Of a stretch of 64,000 nucleotides of DNA, positions 44,825 to 53,857 are shown piece after piece. This DNA comes from RPQJ01 sp963778185 (lineage in GTDB: Bacteria; Pseudomonadota; Gammaproteobacteria; Steroidobacterales; Steroidobacteraceae). The stretch spans positions 1 through 64,000 of the forward strand of contig CAVZTF010000002.1 in assembly GCA_963778185.1 (NCBI GenBank), given 5' to 3'. Made by a program: the position numbers and the translations under genes. Each line of letters starts with the position of its first letter. The first letter of the stretch is position 1. The notes under the pieces are model-generated. The model was not told the origin of the DNA. It searched no databases and saw nothing but the letters and a program-made list of their open reading frames with translations.

Positions 44825-45560
44825 TGGCCACCTGCTCGCCGGTCAGGCCGAAGCGCCGTTGCCGCTGCGCGAAATGCCGCAGCGCCCGCTCGAGTTCGGC
44901 GTCATCGAAGTCCGGCCACAGGCAGTCGCAGAAGTACAGTTCGGTGTAGGCGAGGTTCCACAGCAGGAAATTGCTGATGCGCTGCTCGCCGCCCGTGCGG
45001 ATGAAGAGGTCGGGGTCAGGCGCACCGCCGAGTGCGAGTTCCGCGGCCAGCGCGGCTTCATCGATCGCGCCGAGCGCGATCCCGCCCTGCACGGCGCGGG
45101 CCGCGAGCTTGCGCGCGGCGTGCACGATGTCCCAGCGTCCGCCGTAGGACAGTGCGACGTACAGCGACATTCCCTCGTTACCCGCGGTACGGCCTTGCGC
45201 CGCGCGGATCCTGTCGACGAGGTGCGGCTTCAAGGCGTCGAGGTCGCCGATGAAGCGCAGGCGGACACCGTTGCGCTGCAGCTCGTCGACCTCGCGGTCC
45301 ATGGCCTCGACGAAGAGTTCCATGAGACGCTCGACCTCCTCGGCCGGCCGCCCCCAGTTCTCGCTCGAGAACGCAAACAGCGTGAGCGCCTCGATTCCGC
45401 GCCGGCCGCAGCCTTCGACGATCGCGCGCACGGCCTTCACGCCGGCGCGATGCCCGAGGTGGCGCGGCAGGGCCCGCCGCGCGGCCCAGCGGCCGTTGCC
45501 GTCCATGATGACGGCGACGTGGCGTGGCGTGCCCGGCTCGCGGGAATGCGGTGGCGCCAC
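44817..45560 (-). CDS. uppS: Undecaprenyl diphosphate synthase
   Basis: The 247-residue cis-prenyltransferase makes the lipid carrier for peptidoglycan and O-antigen. The diphosphate-binding VAVIMDGNGRWAARRALPRH (D20) is at the N-terminus. LTLFAFSSENWGRP, SYGGRWDIVHAARKLA and DLFIRTGGEQRISNFLLWN-LAYTELYF follow in the usual order. It uses the isoprenoid units made via Dxr, IspD and IspF. The gap to frr is 3 nt. Confidence 0.96.
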   Translation of the reverse strand: MAPPHSREPGTPRHVAVIMDGNGRWAARRALPRHLGHRAGVKAVRAIVEGCGRRGIEALTLFAFSSENWGRPAEEVERLMELFVEAMDREVDELQRNGVRLRFIGDLDALKPHLVDRIRAAQGRTAGNEGMSLYVALSYGGRWDIVHAARKLAARAVQGGIALGAIDEAALAAELALGGAPDPDLFIRTGGEQRISNFLLWNLAYTELYFCDCLWPDFDDAELERALRHFAQRQRRFGLTGEQVASV

Positions 45561-45563
45561 GGC

Positions 45564-46121
45564 TCAGACCTGCATCAGGTCCTTTTCCTTCTCGGCGAGC
45601 ACGAGGTCCACCTCCGCCACGTACTTGTCGGTGAGCTTCTGCACCTCTTCCTGGGCGCGGCGGTCGTCGTCCTCGGAGACGAGTTTCTCCTTGAGCATTT
45701 CCTTGAGTTCCTGCATCACGTCGCGTCGCACGTTGCGGATCGCGACCCGGGCGTTCTCGCCCTCGTGGCGCACGACCTTGGTGAGGTCGCGGCGGCGCTC
45801 TTCGGTGAGCGCCGGCAGCGGCACGCGGATCACGCTGCCCGCCGTGGCCGGGTTCAGGCCCAGATCGGACTTCATGATCGCCTTCTCGATGACCGGCACC
45901 ATCTGCTTTTCCCAGGGCACCACGGTCAGCGTCCGCGAGTCCTCGACCGCCACGTTGGCGACCTGCTGCAGCGGCACTTCGCTGCCGTAGTAATCCACGC
46001 GGACCTGCTCGAGCAGGCTCGTGTTGGCCCGCCCCGTGCGCAGCTTCTTGAGTTCGTTCCTGAGGGCGGCCACGCACTTCGCCATGCGCTCTGCCGCGTC
46101 CTTCTTGATGTCCTCGAGCAT
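45564..46121 (-). CDS. frr: Ribosome recycling factor
   Basis: The 185-residue, tRNA-shaped recycling factor has the typical start ILEDIKKDAAERMAKCVAAL-type helix, LRTGRANTSLLEQVRVDYYG, LTVVPWEKQMVPVIEKAIM-KSDLGLNPATAGSVIRVPLPAL and the EERRRDLTKVVRHEGENARV block. It lies 38 nt after pyrH and 3 nt before uppS in the conserved rpsB-tsf-pyrH-frr-uppS order. Confidence 0.96.
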   Translation of the reverse strand: MLEDIKKDAAERMAKCVAALRNELKKLRTGRANTSLLEQVRVDYYGSEVPLQQVANVAVEDSRTLTVVPWEKQMVPVIEKAIMKSDLGLNPATAGSVIRVPLPALTEERRRDLTKVVRHEGENARVAIRNVRRDVMQELKEMLKEKLVSEDDDRRAQEEVQKLTDKYVAEVDLVLAEKEKDLMQV

Positions 46122-46159
46122 GAATGGTCCCTCCAGTCCAGCAGCGGGCCAGGGCCGCC

Positions 46160-46891
46160 TTAGTTCGTCACCAGGGTGCCGACGTCCTCACCGCGTGCGA
46201 CGCGCACCAGCGCGCCCGGCTCGTTCATGTTGAACACCCGCAGCGGAAGGTTGTGGTCGCGGCACAGCACGATGGCCGTCGCGTCCATGACGTTCAGGCG
46301 CTGGTCGAGCACCTGGTCGTAGGTGAGCCGGTCGTAGCGCCTGGCCGCCGGGTTCGCGACCGGATCCGAGTCGTAGATGCCGTCGACCTTGGTGGCCTTG
46401 AGCAGCAGGTCGGCCCCGATCTCGATCGCGCGCAGGCTGGCGGCCGAATCCGTAGTGAAGAACGGGCTGCCGGTGCCGGCCGCGAAGATGGTCACGCGGC
46501 CCTTCTCGAGATGCCGGATCGCGCGGCGGCGGATGTAGTCCTCGCACACCTCGTTGATGCGGATCGCGGACATCACCCGCGCGAACACGCCGACGGACTC
46601 GAGCGCGTCCTGCAGCGCGAGCGAATTCATCACCGTGGCGAGCATGCCCATCTGGTCGGCGGTGACCCGGTCCATGCCGGCCCGGGCGAGGCCCGCGCCA
46701 CGGAACAGGTTGCCGCCACCGATGACGAGGGCGACCTCGGTGCCCTCATCGCGCACGGCGGCGATCTCGCCGGCCAGGCGCCTCAGGAACGCCGGGTCGA
46801 TGCCGTAATCGGCCACGCCCATCAGGGCCTCGCCCGAGAGCTTGACCAGGATGCGGCGGTTCGCGGGTTTACCGTCTTGGGGTTCGGCCAT
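46160..46891 (-). CDS. pyrH: UMP kinase
   Basis: The 243-residue amino-acid-kinase-fold enzyme phosphorylates UMP. RRILVKLSGEALMGVADYGI and VALVIGGGNLFRGAGLA are at the N-terminus, with DRVTADQMGMLATVMNSLAL and KVDGIYDSDPVANPAARRYD after. The ATG at 46891 has GGAGGT about 10 nt upstream; an in-frame GTG at 46903 would sit inside that ribosome binding site and is rejected. A TATAAT box at 46919-46924 suggests a separate promoter just after the tsf hairpin. Confidence 0.95.
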   Translation of the reverse strand: MAEPQDGKPANRRILVKLSGEALMGVADYGIDPAFLRRLAGEIAAVRDEGTEVALVIGGGNLFRGAGLARAGMDRVTADQMGMLATVMNSLALQDALESVGVFARVMSAIRINEVCEDYIRRRAIRHLEKGRVTIFAAGTGSPFFTTDSAASLRAIEIGADLLLKATKVDGIYDSDPVANPAARRYDRLTYDQVLDQRLNVMDATAIVLCRDHNLPLRVFNMNEPGALVRVARGEDVGTLVTN

Positions 46892-46925
46892 CAGCTCTGT
46901 CACCTCCGACGGGGCGCCATTATAA

Positions 46926-46949
46926 GGAACCCCGCTCGCGCGGGGTTCC
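46926..46949 (-). terminator. Hairpin between tsf and pyrH
   Basis: GGAACCCCGC-TCGC-GCGGGGTTCC is a perfect 10-bp stem with a 4-nt loop, 28 nt beyond the tsf stop. Read leftward it is followed by only two T's before TATAATGG, so it is probably a partial terminator or attenuator. It would let rpsB-tsf be made in excess of pyrH-frr. Confidence 0.65.
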
Positions 46950-46976
46950 GTTTGCTGTCTGGCAAGCCGCGCCGGC

Positions 46977-47863
46977 TCAGGAGCGGCGGACCTGCGCCAT
47001 CACCTCTGCGGCGAAGTTCTCCTGCTTCTTCTCGATGCCGGCGCCGACCTCGAAGCGGACGAAGCCCAGCACCCTGGCATTGGCCTGCTTCAGCAGCTTC
47101 TCGACGGTCGTGTCCGGGTCGCGCACGAAGGGCTGCCCGAGCAGCGTGATCTCGCCGAGCGACTTGCGCAGCCGCCCCTCGACCATCTTGGCGATGATCT
47201 CGCGCGGCTTCCTGCCCTGCGCCTCGGCCTCCGCCTTCGCCATCTCGATCTCCCGCTCCTTGGCGAGGAAATCGCCCGGCACTTCGTCGACCGACAGGTA
47301 CTGCGGGTTGATGGCCGCCACGTGCATCGCGAGGTCGTGGCCGAGCGCGGCGTCGCCGCCCTCGATCGCCACCAGCGCGCCGATCCGCGTGCCGTGCAGG
47401 TAGGTGGCGAGGCCCGCCGGCGAGCGCACCAGCTCGAAGCGGCGCACGCCGATGTTCTCGCCGATGCGAGCCACCAGCGCGCGGCGCGTCTCCTCAACCG
47501 TCTGGCCGGAGGGCAGCTTCACCGCGAGCAGGGCGTCCATGTCGGCGGCCTGCGACTCCAGCGCCGCCTTGGCGACGGCGCCGGCGAACGCCTGGAAATC
47601 CTTCTCACGCGCAACGAAGTCCGTCTCCAGTTGACCTCCACGACGGCGGCCGACCTGCCGTCGGCCGCACGCTCGATGGCGACGACGCCCTCGGCGGCGA
47701 TGCGACCGGCCTTCTTGTCGGCCTTGGCGAGGCCGGACTTGCGCATGATCTCGGCGGCGGCCTCGAGGTCGCCGTTGGCCTCGACCAGCGCCTTCTTGCA
47801 CTCCATCATCCCGGCGCCGGTGCGCTCGCGGAGTGCCTTCACTGCCTCAGCCGTGACGGCCAT
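46977..47863 (-). CDS. tsf: Elongation factor Ts, interrupted by a one-base deletion
   Basis: EF-Ts recharges EF-Tu with GTP. The N-terminal part (MAVTAEAVKALRERTGAGMM-ECKKALVEANGDLEAAAEIM) runs in one frame to VVEVN. The rest (ETDFVAREKDFQAFAGAVAK to the C-terminus) continues in the neighbouring frame. The expected VEVNCETDFVAR reads AAC-TG-GAG-ACG here, so one base of the Cys codon is missing between 47627 and 47628. With it restored the protein has 295 residues and all family blocks. Because tsf is essential, an assembly or sequencing error is the likeliest cause. The start has GAGGGGGAG upstream. Confidence 0.9.
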
Positions 47864-47865
47864 GC

Positions 47866-48889
47866 TCACTCCCCCTCGGAACGGCCGGGCCGCGGCGGCC
47901 GGCACGGCGGCCGCGTCGGTGGCCGCGTCCGCGGCCGGCGCAGCCTTGACGGGCGCCTTCTTGCGGGCCGCCTCGCGGCGGGCCATGAACGCCTCCGGGC
48001 TCTCCTCGGGGTCCGCCTCGGCGAGCTCGGCTGCCGCCTCGTGCACCGCCTCGGCGGTCGGTTCGGCTTCGCCGGCCGGCTTGCGTCGGGCCGGGGTCTT
48101 CTTCCTCGCAGGCGCGGCGCGACGCTTCGGGCCGCCCGTCTTGGCGCGCGGCTTGCCTTCCTCATCGAGCTCGACGAACTCGTCCTCGCCGACCGCGACC
48201 TCAGGGATGGTCGACCGGCCCTCGAGCACCGCGTCGGCGATGCCGCCCGCGTAGAGCTCGATGGCGCGCATGGCGTCGTCGTTGCCCGGGATCACGTAGC
48301 TGATGCCGTCCGGCGAGCAGTTGGTGTCCACGATCGCGATGACCGGGATGCCCAGCTTCTGCGCCTCGTGGATCGCGATATTCTCGTGCCCCACGTCCAC
48401 GACGAACATCGCGTCCGGCAGGCCTTCCATTTCCTTGATGCCGCCGAGGCTGCGCTCGAGCTTCTCGCGCTCGCGGCGCACCATCTGCGCCTCGCGCTTG
48501 CTGCGCTGGTCGAGCATGCCGCTCGCCGCGAGATCGTCGATCTCGGCAAGCCGCTTGATGGACTGGCGGATGGTCTTGAAGTTGGTGAGCATGCCGCCGA
48601 GCCAGCGGTGGCTCACGTAGGGCATGCCGCAGCGCGTCGCCTCGCGGGCGACTGCCTCGCGCGCGGATCGCTTGGTGCCGACGAAGAGGACCCGGCCGCC
48701 GTCGGCGACCAGATTCTTCACGAAGCCCGCCGCCTCCAGGTAGAGGGGCAGCGACTTCTCGAGGTTGATGATGTGGATCCGGTTGCGCTCGCCGAAGATG
48801 AAGGGGGCCATCTTCGGGTTCCAGAAGCGGGTCTGGTGTCCGAAATGGACACCCGCTTCCAGCATCTGCCGCATGGACATGCTGGCCAT
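47866..48889 (-). CDS. rpsB: 30S ribosomal protein S2 with long Ala/Lys-rich tail
   Basis: The S2 core (residues 1 to about 230) is complete: MASMSMRQMLEAGVHFGHQT, NRIHIINLEKSLPLYLEAAG, SHRWLGGMLTNFKTIRQSIK and VIAIVDTNCSPDGISYVIPG. The ATG at 48889 follows GGAGAT. After the core comes an unusual tail of about 110 residues rich in Ala, Lys, Pro and Glu (RRAAPARKKTPARRKPAGEA). As sequenced, this frame has no stop before tsf and would run into EF-Ts. Dropping one C in the GGG/CCC run at 47887-47889 gives an ending AAGRSEGE at the TGA 47866-47868, two bases before the tsf ATG, which I take as the real stop. Confidence 0.9.
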
Positions 48890-49014
48890 CGTAGAATCTC
48901 CTTGTAGGGTTTGGCCTCCACGCACCCCATGTGGCAACCTGCGCGACCTCGTGGCCTTTGCAGGCACCCAGCCACATGTGCCGGTGCGTGTGCGGATTTG
49001 GTTGAGAAAAAAGG
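48890..49014 (-). promoter_or_regulatory. rpsB leader, candidate S2 autoregulatory element
   Basis: About 125 nt separate the predicted transcription start from the rpsB ATG. The leader can form paired segments (for example GGTGCCTGC with GCGCAGGTTGCC, and CATGTGG with CCACATG). Gammaproteobacterial rpsB leaders are known to bind S2 and repress the rpsB-tsf message. I infer the same here from position and folding potential; I did not match the known consensus base by base. Confidence 0.4.
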
Positions 49015-49020
49015 CCGCGC

Positions 49021-49048
49021 TTTATACCATAAGTTTCCGTTTCTTCAA
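49021..49048 (-). promoter_or_regulatory. Sigma-70-type promoter of rpsB-tsf
   Basis: Read leftward: TTGAAG (49043-49048), 16-nt spacer, TATAAA (49021-49026), then a GC-rich discriminator (GCGCGG) as is usual for stringently controlled ribosomal promoters. The predicted start of transcription is near 49014. Confidence 0.7.
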
Positions 49049-49093
49049 ACACTTGCGCCCCACCCGCTGCCGGGAGGGCTGGATCCGCCCACG

Positions 49094-49915
49094 ATGCAGT
49101 ACCCCGAGCCGGCCACGACCCATTGGCAATCCGACAGCGCGGGCAGGGTCCCGGTCAAGAGCGCGGACGAGCAGGCCGCCATGCGCGTCGCCGGCCGGCT
49201 GACCGCGGACGTGCTCGACATGATCGGGCCAAGCGTCGTCCCAGGCGTTTCGACGGACGAGCTCGACCGCCTCTGCCACGAGTACATCGTCGGGCAGCAG
49301 CAGGCGATACCCGCGCCGCTCGGCTACCGGGGCTTCCCGAAGTCGATCTGCACCTCCGTGAACCACGTGGTGTGCCACGGCATTCCGGGCGACCGGCGCC
49401 TCAAGCAGGGCGACATCGTCAACATCGACGTGACGGTCATCAAGGACGGCTTCCACGGTGACTCGAGCCGCATGTACTTCGTGGGGAAGGTTCCGCCGCA
49501 CGTGCAGCGGCTGGTCGAGACCACCCAGCGGGCGCTGTGGATCGGAATAGACACGGTGCGGCCGGGAACGCGCCTCGGCGACATCGGCGCCGCCATCCAG
49601 CGCTTCGTCGAGTCGAACCACTACTCCGTCGTGCGTGAGTACTGCGGTCACGGCATCGGCCGCGGATTCCACGAGGACCCGCAGGTGCTGCACTACGGCA
49701 CCCCGGGCACCGGCCTCGTCCTCGAGGCCGGCATGACGTTCACGATCGAGCCCATGGTCAATGCGGGCCGCCGCGACGTGCGGCTGCTGCCAGACGGCTG
49801 GACGGTCATCACGCGCGATCACTCGCTCTCAGCCCAGTGGGAGCACACCATCCTCGTCACGGAGACCGGCTGCGAGGTCCTGACGCTCGGCGCGGCCGAG
49901 CGGCCGCCGGCGTGA
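49094..49915 (+). CDS. map: Methionine aminopeptidase, type I
   Basis: The 273-residue enzyme removes N-terminal methionine. All five metal ligands are visible in order: Asp in VNIDVTVIKDGFHGDSSRMY (two Asp), His in YCGHGIGRGFHEDPQVLHYG, Glu in MTFTIEPMVNAG and Glu in WEHTILVTETG. ATG at 49094 is chosen, with the N-terminal extension before VKSADEQAAMRVAG about 20 residues long. It is divergent from rpsB and ends 2 nt before the glnD start, in the conserved map-glnD-dapC-dapD order. Confidence 0.96.
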   Translation: MQYPEPATTHWQSDSAGRVPVKSADEQAAMRVAGRLTADVLDMIGPSVVPGVSTDELDRLCHEYIVGQQQAIPAPLGYRGFPKSICTSVNHVVCHGIPGDRRLKQGDIVNIDVTVIKDGFHGDSSRMYFVGKVPPHVQRLVETTQRALWIGIDTVRPGTRLGDIGAAIQRFVESNHYSVVREYCGHGIGRGFHEDPQVLHYGTPGTGLVLEAGMTFTIEPMVNAGRRDVRLLPDGWTVITRDHSLSAQWEHTILVTETGCEVLTLGAAERPPA

Positions 49916-49917
49916 CG

Positions 49918-52629
49918 ATGCCCGAGCACACGGCCGAAGGGGTCGACTACGCCTCCGCGCGGGTCGCGCTGCCGCCGTGGCCCTTTCTCGACGCGGTCGC
50001 CGCGGCCCTCGACTCGGGCGACGACCAGGTCGCGACCTTCCGCCAGGCGCTGGCCGGCGGCGACGAGAGCCTGCGGCAGCGCTTCGCGGAGGACGAGCCC
50101 GTCGAGGCGCTGGTGCGCGACCGCGCACGCATGGTGGACGCCGTGCTGCGCAAGGCGTGGTCGCTGCACGCGGGACCGCGCGAGAAGGACGTCGCCCTGA
50201 TCGCGGTCGGCGGCTACGGCCGCGGCGAGTTGCATCCCTGCTCCGACATCGACGTGCTGATCCTGCTGCCGAAGAGCGAGGCCGAGGACGGCCACCAGGG
50301 CATCGAGCGCTTCCTCGCCTTCCTGTGGGACATCGGCCTTGAGGTCGGGCACAGCGTGCGCACCATCGACGACTGCCAGCGCGAGAGTGCGGCTGACGTC
50401 AGCGTAGCGACGACCCTGATCGAGGCACGGCTGCTCGCCGGACCCGACCACCTGTTCCAGTCCATGCGCCGGGCGCTCGGCCAGGACAGCGTGTGGTCCT
50501 CGAGGGCCTTCTTCGAGGCCAAGGTCGCGGAGCAGCAGGCGCGCCACCACCGCCACCACGACACCGCCTACAACCTCGAGCCCAACGTCAAGGCGAGCCC
50601 TGGCGGGCTGCGCGACATCCAGACCATCGCCTGGGTGGCCAAGCGTCACTTCGGCGCGGACACCGCCGACGAGCTCGTGGAGCACGGGTTCCTGACCGCG
50701 GCCGAGCTGCGCAAGCTGCGCTCGGCGCAGGCCTTCCTGTGGAAGACGCGCTTCGCGCTGCACGTGATCACCGGGCGGCGCGAGGACCGCCTGCTGTTCG
50801 ACCACCAGAGCCGGATCGCGAAGATGTTCGGCTACGAGGATGCGGCCTACACCCTCGCGGTCGAGCAGTTCATGCAGCGTTACTACCGCACCGTCATGGA
50901 CGTCAGCCTGCTGAACGAAATGCTGCTGCAGCTGTTCCGCGAGGCGATCCTCGCGGAGGCCGGCAGCGCCGTCGTGCCGCTGAATGCGCGCTTCCAGGTC
51001 CGCAACGACTATCTCGAGGTCACCTCGGACGACGTGTTCGCGCGCCACCCCTCGGCCATCCTGGAACTCTTCCGCCTGATGCAGGAGCACCCGGAGCTGC
51101 GCGGCGTCCGGGCCACCACCATCCGCGCGCTCGGCCGCCACCACTGGCTGATCGACGAGGAGTTCCGGCAGAACCCGCGCAACCACCGCCTGTTCCTCGA
51201 CTTCATGCGTGCGCCGCAGGGCGTGACGCACGAGCTCAGGCGCATGAATCTCTACGGCGTGCTCGGCCGCTACATCCCGGCCTTCGGCCGCATCGTCGGC
51301 CGCATGCAGTACGACCTGTTCCACGCCTACACGGTCGACGCGCACACGCTGTTCGTGGTGCGCAACCTGCGCCGCCTCGCGCTGCCCCGCTTCGAGCACG
51401 AGTTCCCGGATCTCTCGCGGCTCATGGCCATGCTGCCGAAGCCCGAGCTCGCCTGCCTTGCGGCGCTGTTCCACGACATCGCCAAGGGCCGCGGCGGCGA
51501 TCACTCCGAGCTCGGCGCCGTGGATGCCGAAGCCTTCTGCCTGGAGCAGGGGCTCTCACGCTACGACGCGCGCCTCGTCGCCTGGCTGGTGCGCAACCAC
51601 CTGCTGTTCTCGGTGACGGCGCAGAAGAAGGACATCTCCGACCCCAAGGTCATCCAGGACTTCGCGCGCGCGGTGGGCGACCAGACGCACCTCGACTACC
51701 TGTACCTGCTCACCGTCGCAGACGTGCGCGGCACCAACCCGAAGCTGTGGAACTCCTGGCGCTCATCGTTGTTCCACGACTTCTACGAGCGCGCGAAGCG
51801 CGCCCTGCGCCGCGGCCTCGAAGCGGCGGTGGACAAGGACGAACTCGTCGAGGAGACGCGTGCCGAAGCCCGCGAGCTGCTGGTGCGCAAGGGGATCGAC
51901 CCGGCCAGAGCTGCCGCGGCCTGGCCGAGCCTGAGCGACGAGTATTTCCTGCGACACAGCCCCGCCGAAATCGCCTGGCACGTGCAGTTGCTCGTGGAGC
52001 GCGAACCAGGCGACACCTCGCCGCTGGTGGCCGTCCGCGAAACGCCCGAGCGCGGCGGCAACGCGGTGCTCACCTTCATGCCGCATACGCAGGAGAACTT
52101 CGCGCGCACCACGGCCCTGCTCGACCAGATGGGCCTCAACATCCTCGACGCGCGCATCACGCCGATCGCCGGCGGCCTGAGCCTCGACACCTACCTCGTG
52201 CTCGAGGACACCGGCACGCCCATCGCGGACCGCAATCGCGCCCATGAGATCGAGCAGCACCTGTGGCGCGTCCTGCAAGGCCCGCAGTCCACGGCGCCCG
52301 TGGTCACGCGCCGCGCGCCGCGCCAGGTACGCATGTTCTCCACCCCGACGCAGATCACCTTCAGCGAGGACCCGGTGCAGCGACGCACCATCCTCGAGCT
52401 GATCGCCGGCGACCGCCCTGGGCTGCTCTCGGAAATCGGCAGGGTGCTGCTTGCGGAACGTGTCGACGTCCTGACGGCGCGCATCATGACCGTGGGCGAG
52501 CGCGCCGAGGACGTTTTCCACATCGCGGATGAGAGCGGCCAGCCACTCGCCGGCGACGCATTGAAGCGACTCGAGGACCGCCTGCACGAGGCGCTCGACC
52601 GCCGCGACGCGGCCGCCAGGATCGCCTGA
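49918..52629 (+). CDS. glnD: Bifunctional uridylyltransferase/uridylyl-removing enzyme GlnD
   Basis: The 903-residue nitrogen sensor modifies PII. The nucleotidyltransferase motif is AVGGYGRGELHPCSDIDVLI near residues 100-120. A PII-uridylyltransferase helical region follows, then the HD hydrolase domain (ACLAALFHDIAKGRGGDHSE, about residue 520) and two ACT domains at the C-terminus (VLTFMPHTQENFARTTALLD and RTILELIAGDRPGLLSEIGR) that sense glutamine. ATG at 49918 is chosen; a GTG at 49912 overlapping the map stop is an alternative. Confidence 0.96.
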   Translation: MPEHTAEGVDYASARVALPPWPFLDAVAAALDSGDDQVATFRQALAGGDESLRQRFAEDEPVEALVRDRARMVDAVLRKAWSLHAGPREKDVALIAVGGYGRGELHPCSDIDVLILLPKSEAEDGHQGIERFLAFLWDIGLEVGHSVRTIDDCQRESAADVSVATTLIEARLLAGPDHLFQSMRRALGQDSVWSSRAFFEAKVAEQQARHHRHHDTAYNLEPNVKASPGGLRDIQTIAWVAKRHFGADTADELVEHGFLTAAELRKLRSAQAFLWKTRFALHVITGRREDRLLFDHQSRIAKMFGYEDAAYTLAVEQFMQRYYRTVMDVSLLNEMLLQLFREAILAEAGSAVVPLNARFQVRNDYLEVTSDDVFARHPSAILELFRLMQEHPELRGVRATTIRALGRHHWLIDEEFRQNPRNHRLFLDFMRAPQGVTHELRRMNLYGVLGRYIPAFGRIVGRMQYDLFHAYTVDAHTLFVVRNLRRLALPRFEHEFPDLSRLMAMLPKPELACLAALFHDIAKGRGGDHSELGAVDAEAFCLEQGLSRYDARLVAWLVRNHLLFSVTAQKKDISDPKVIQDFARAVGDQTHLDYLYLLTVADVRGTNPKLWNSWRSSLFHDFYERAKRALRRGLEAAVDKDELVEETRAEARELLVRKGIDPARAAAAWPSLSDEYFLRHSPAEIAWHVQLLVEREPGDTSPLVAVRETPERGGNAVLTFMPHTQENFARTTALLDQMGLNILDARITPIAGGLSLDTYLVLEDTGTPIADRNRAHEIEQHLWRVLQGPQSTAPVVTRRAPRQVRMFSTPTQITFSEDPVQRRTILELIAGDRPGLLSEIGRVLLAERVDVLTARIMTVGERAEDVFHIADESGQPLAGDALKRLEDRLHEALDRRDAAARIA

Positions 52630-52637
52630 CCGGCCGG

Positions 52638-53834
52638 ATGAATCCGCGCCTCGCCTCCCTGCGCCCCTATCCGTTCGAGCGCCTGCGCGGCCTGCTCGAC
52701 GGCAGCGCGCCGCCCGCCGGCCTGCACCACATCCCGCTGTCGATCGGCGAGCCAAGGCACACGCCTCCGGCCTTCATCGGCGCGGCACTCACGCAGGCCC
52801 TCGGGACGCTCGGCAGCTATCCGCTCGTACTCGGGGTGCCCGAGCTGCGAGCCGCCATCGCCGCGTGGCTCGCGCGCCGTTTCGAGCTGCCGATCGACGG
52901 CGTGCGCGCCGAAGACATGGTGCTGCCCGTGAACGGCACGCGCGAAGCGCTGTTTGCGCTCGTGCAGGCGGCGGTTGACGGCTCCCGCCCGCAGCCGGCC
53001 GTGCTGATGCCGAACCCGTTCTACCAGATCTACGAAGGAGCGGCCCTGCTCGCGGGCGCCGAGCCGGTGTACCTCAACTGCGATCCGGCGCTCGGTCACC
53101 TCCCGGACCTCGACGCGGTGGAGGCATCGACCTGGAACCGTTGCCAGGTCCTGTTCCTTTGCAGCCCGGGCAATCCGACCGGTGCCGTGATGCCCGTCGA
53201 TTACCTCCGGCGCGCGCTCGAGCTTTCGGCACGCAACGGGTTTCTCATCGCCTCGGACGAGTGCTACTCGGAAATCTACCTCGACGAATCCCGCCCGCCG
53301 CCCGGGCTGCTGCAGGTGGCGCACGCCGCGGGGAACACGGAGTTCGAGCGTTGCGTCGTCTTCCACAGCCTCTCGAAGCGCTCGAGCGTGCCCGGGCTGC
53401 GTTCGGGATTCGTCGCCGGCGACGCACGGGTTCTGGCAGACTTCAGGCTGTATCGCACCTACCACGGCTGTGCGGTCCCGGTACACACGCAGCGGGCGAG
53501 CGTCCCGGCCTGGCAGGACGAGGCGCACGTGCGTGAGAACCGCCGCCTCTACCGTGAGAAGTTCGCCGCGGTCGTGCCGCTGCTGCGCGAGGTGCTCGAG
53601 GTCGATGTGCCGGCCGGGGCGTTCTACCTGTGGCTGCCGGTGGGCGACGACGAGGCCTTTACGCGCGGGCTCTTCGAGCGGCAGCACGTGACCGTCGTGC
53701 CCGGGAGTTATCTCGCGCGCGACACGGACGGCGGCAATCCGGGGCGCGGCCGCATTCGCGTCTCGCTGGTCGCCAGTGTCGACGATTGCATTGAAGCGGC
53801 TCGTCGCATCGTTGCGTTCGTGAAGTCGCGCTGA
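52638..53834 (+). CDS. dapC: N-succinyldiaminopimelate aminotransferase
   Basis: The 398-residue fold-type I PLP aminotransferase acts in lysine/meso-DAP synthesis. The PLP lysine is in VVFHSLSKRSSVPGLRSGFV, with LMPNPFYQIYEGAALLAGA, LCSPGNPTGAVMPVDYLRRA and IASDECYSEIYLDE as the other cofactor-contacting segments. It lies 8 nt after glnD and upstream of dapD, whose product supplies its substrate. This context separates it from ArgD-like enzymes. Confidence 0.92.
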   Translation: MNPRLASLRPYPFERLRGLLDGSAPPAGLHHIPLSIGEPRHTPPAFIGAALTQALGTLGSYPLVLGVPELRAAIAAWLARRFELPIDGVRAEDMVLPVNGTREALFALVQAAVDGSRPQPAVLMPNPFYQIYEGAALLAGAEPVYLNCDPALGHLPDLDAVEASTWNRCQVLFLCSPGNPTGAVMPVDYLRRALELSARNGFLIASDECYSEIYLDESRPPPGLLQVAHAAGNTEFERCVVFHSLSKRSSVPGLRSGFVAGDARVLADFRLYRTYHGCAVPVHTQRASVPAWQDEAHVRENRRLYREKFAAVVPLLREVLEVDVPAGAFYLWLPVGDDEAFTRGLFERQHVTVVPGSYLARDTDGGNPGRGRIRVSLVASVDDCIEAARRIVAFVKSR

Positions 53835-53857
53835 CTCGGTCGCGCCCGCGCATTTCG

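Noticed and set aside
47519..48967. A natural S2-EF-Ts fusion protein
   Set aside because: The fused frame then loses EF-Ts after 60 residues because of the tsf deletion, and a properly placed stop exists one frame away; sequence error is simpler. It is kept only as a finding to verify.
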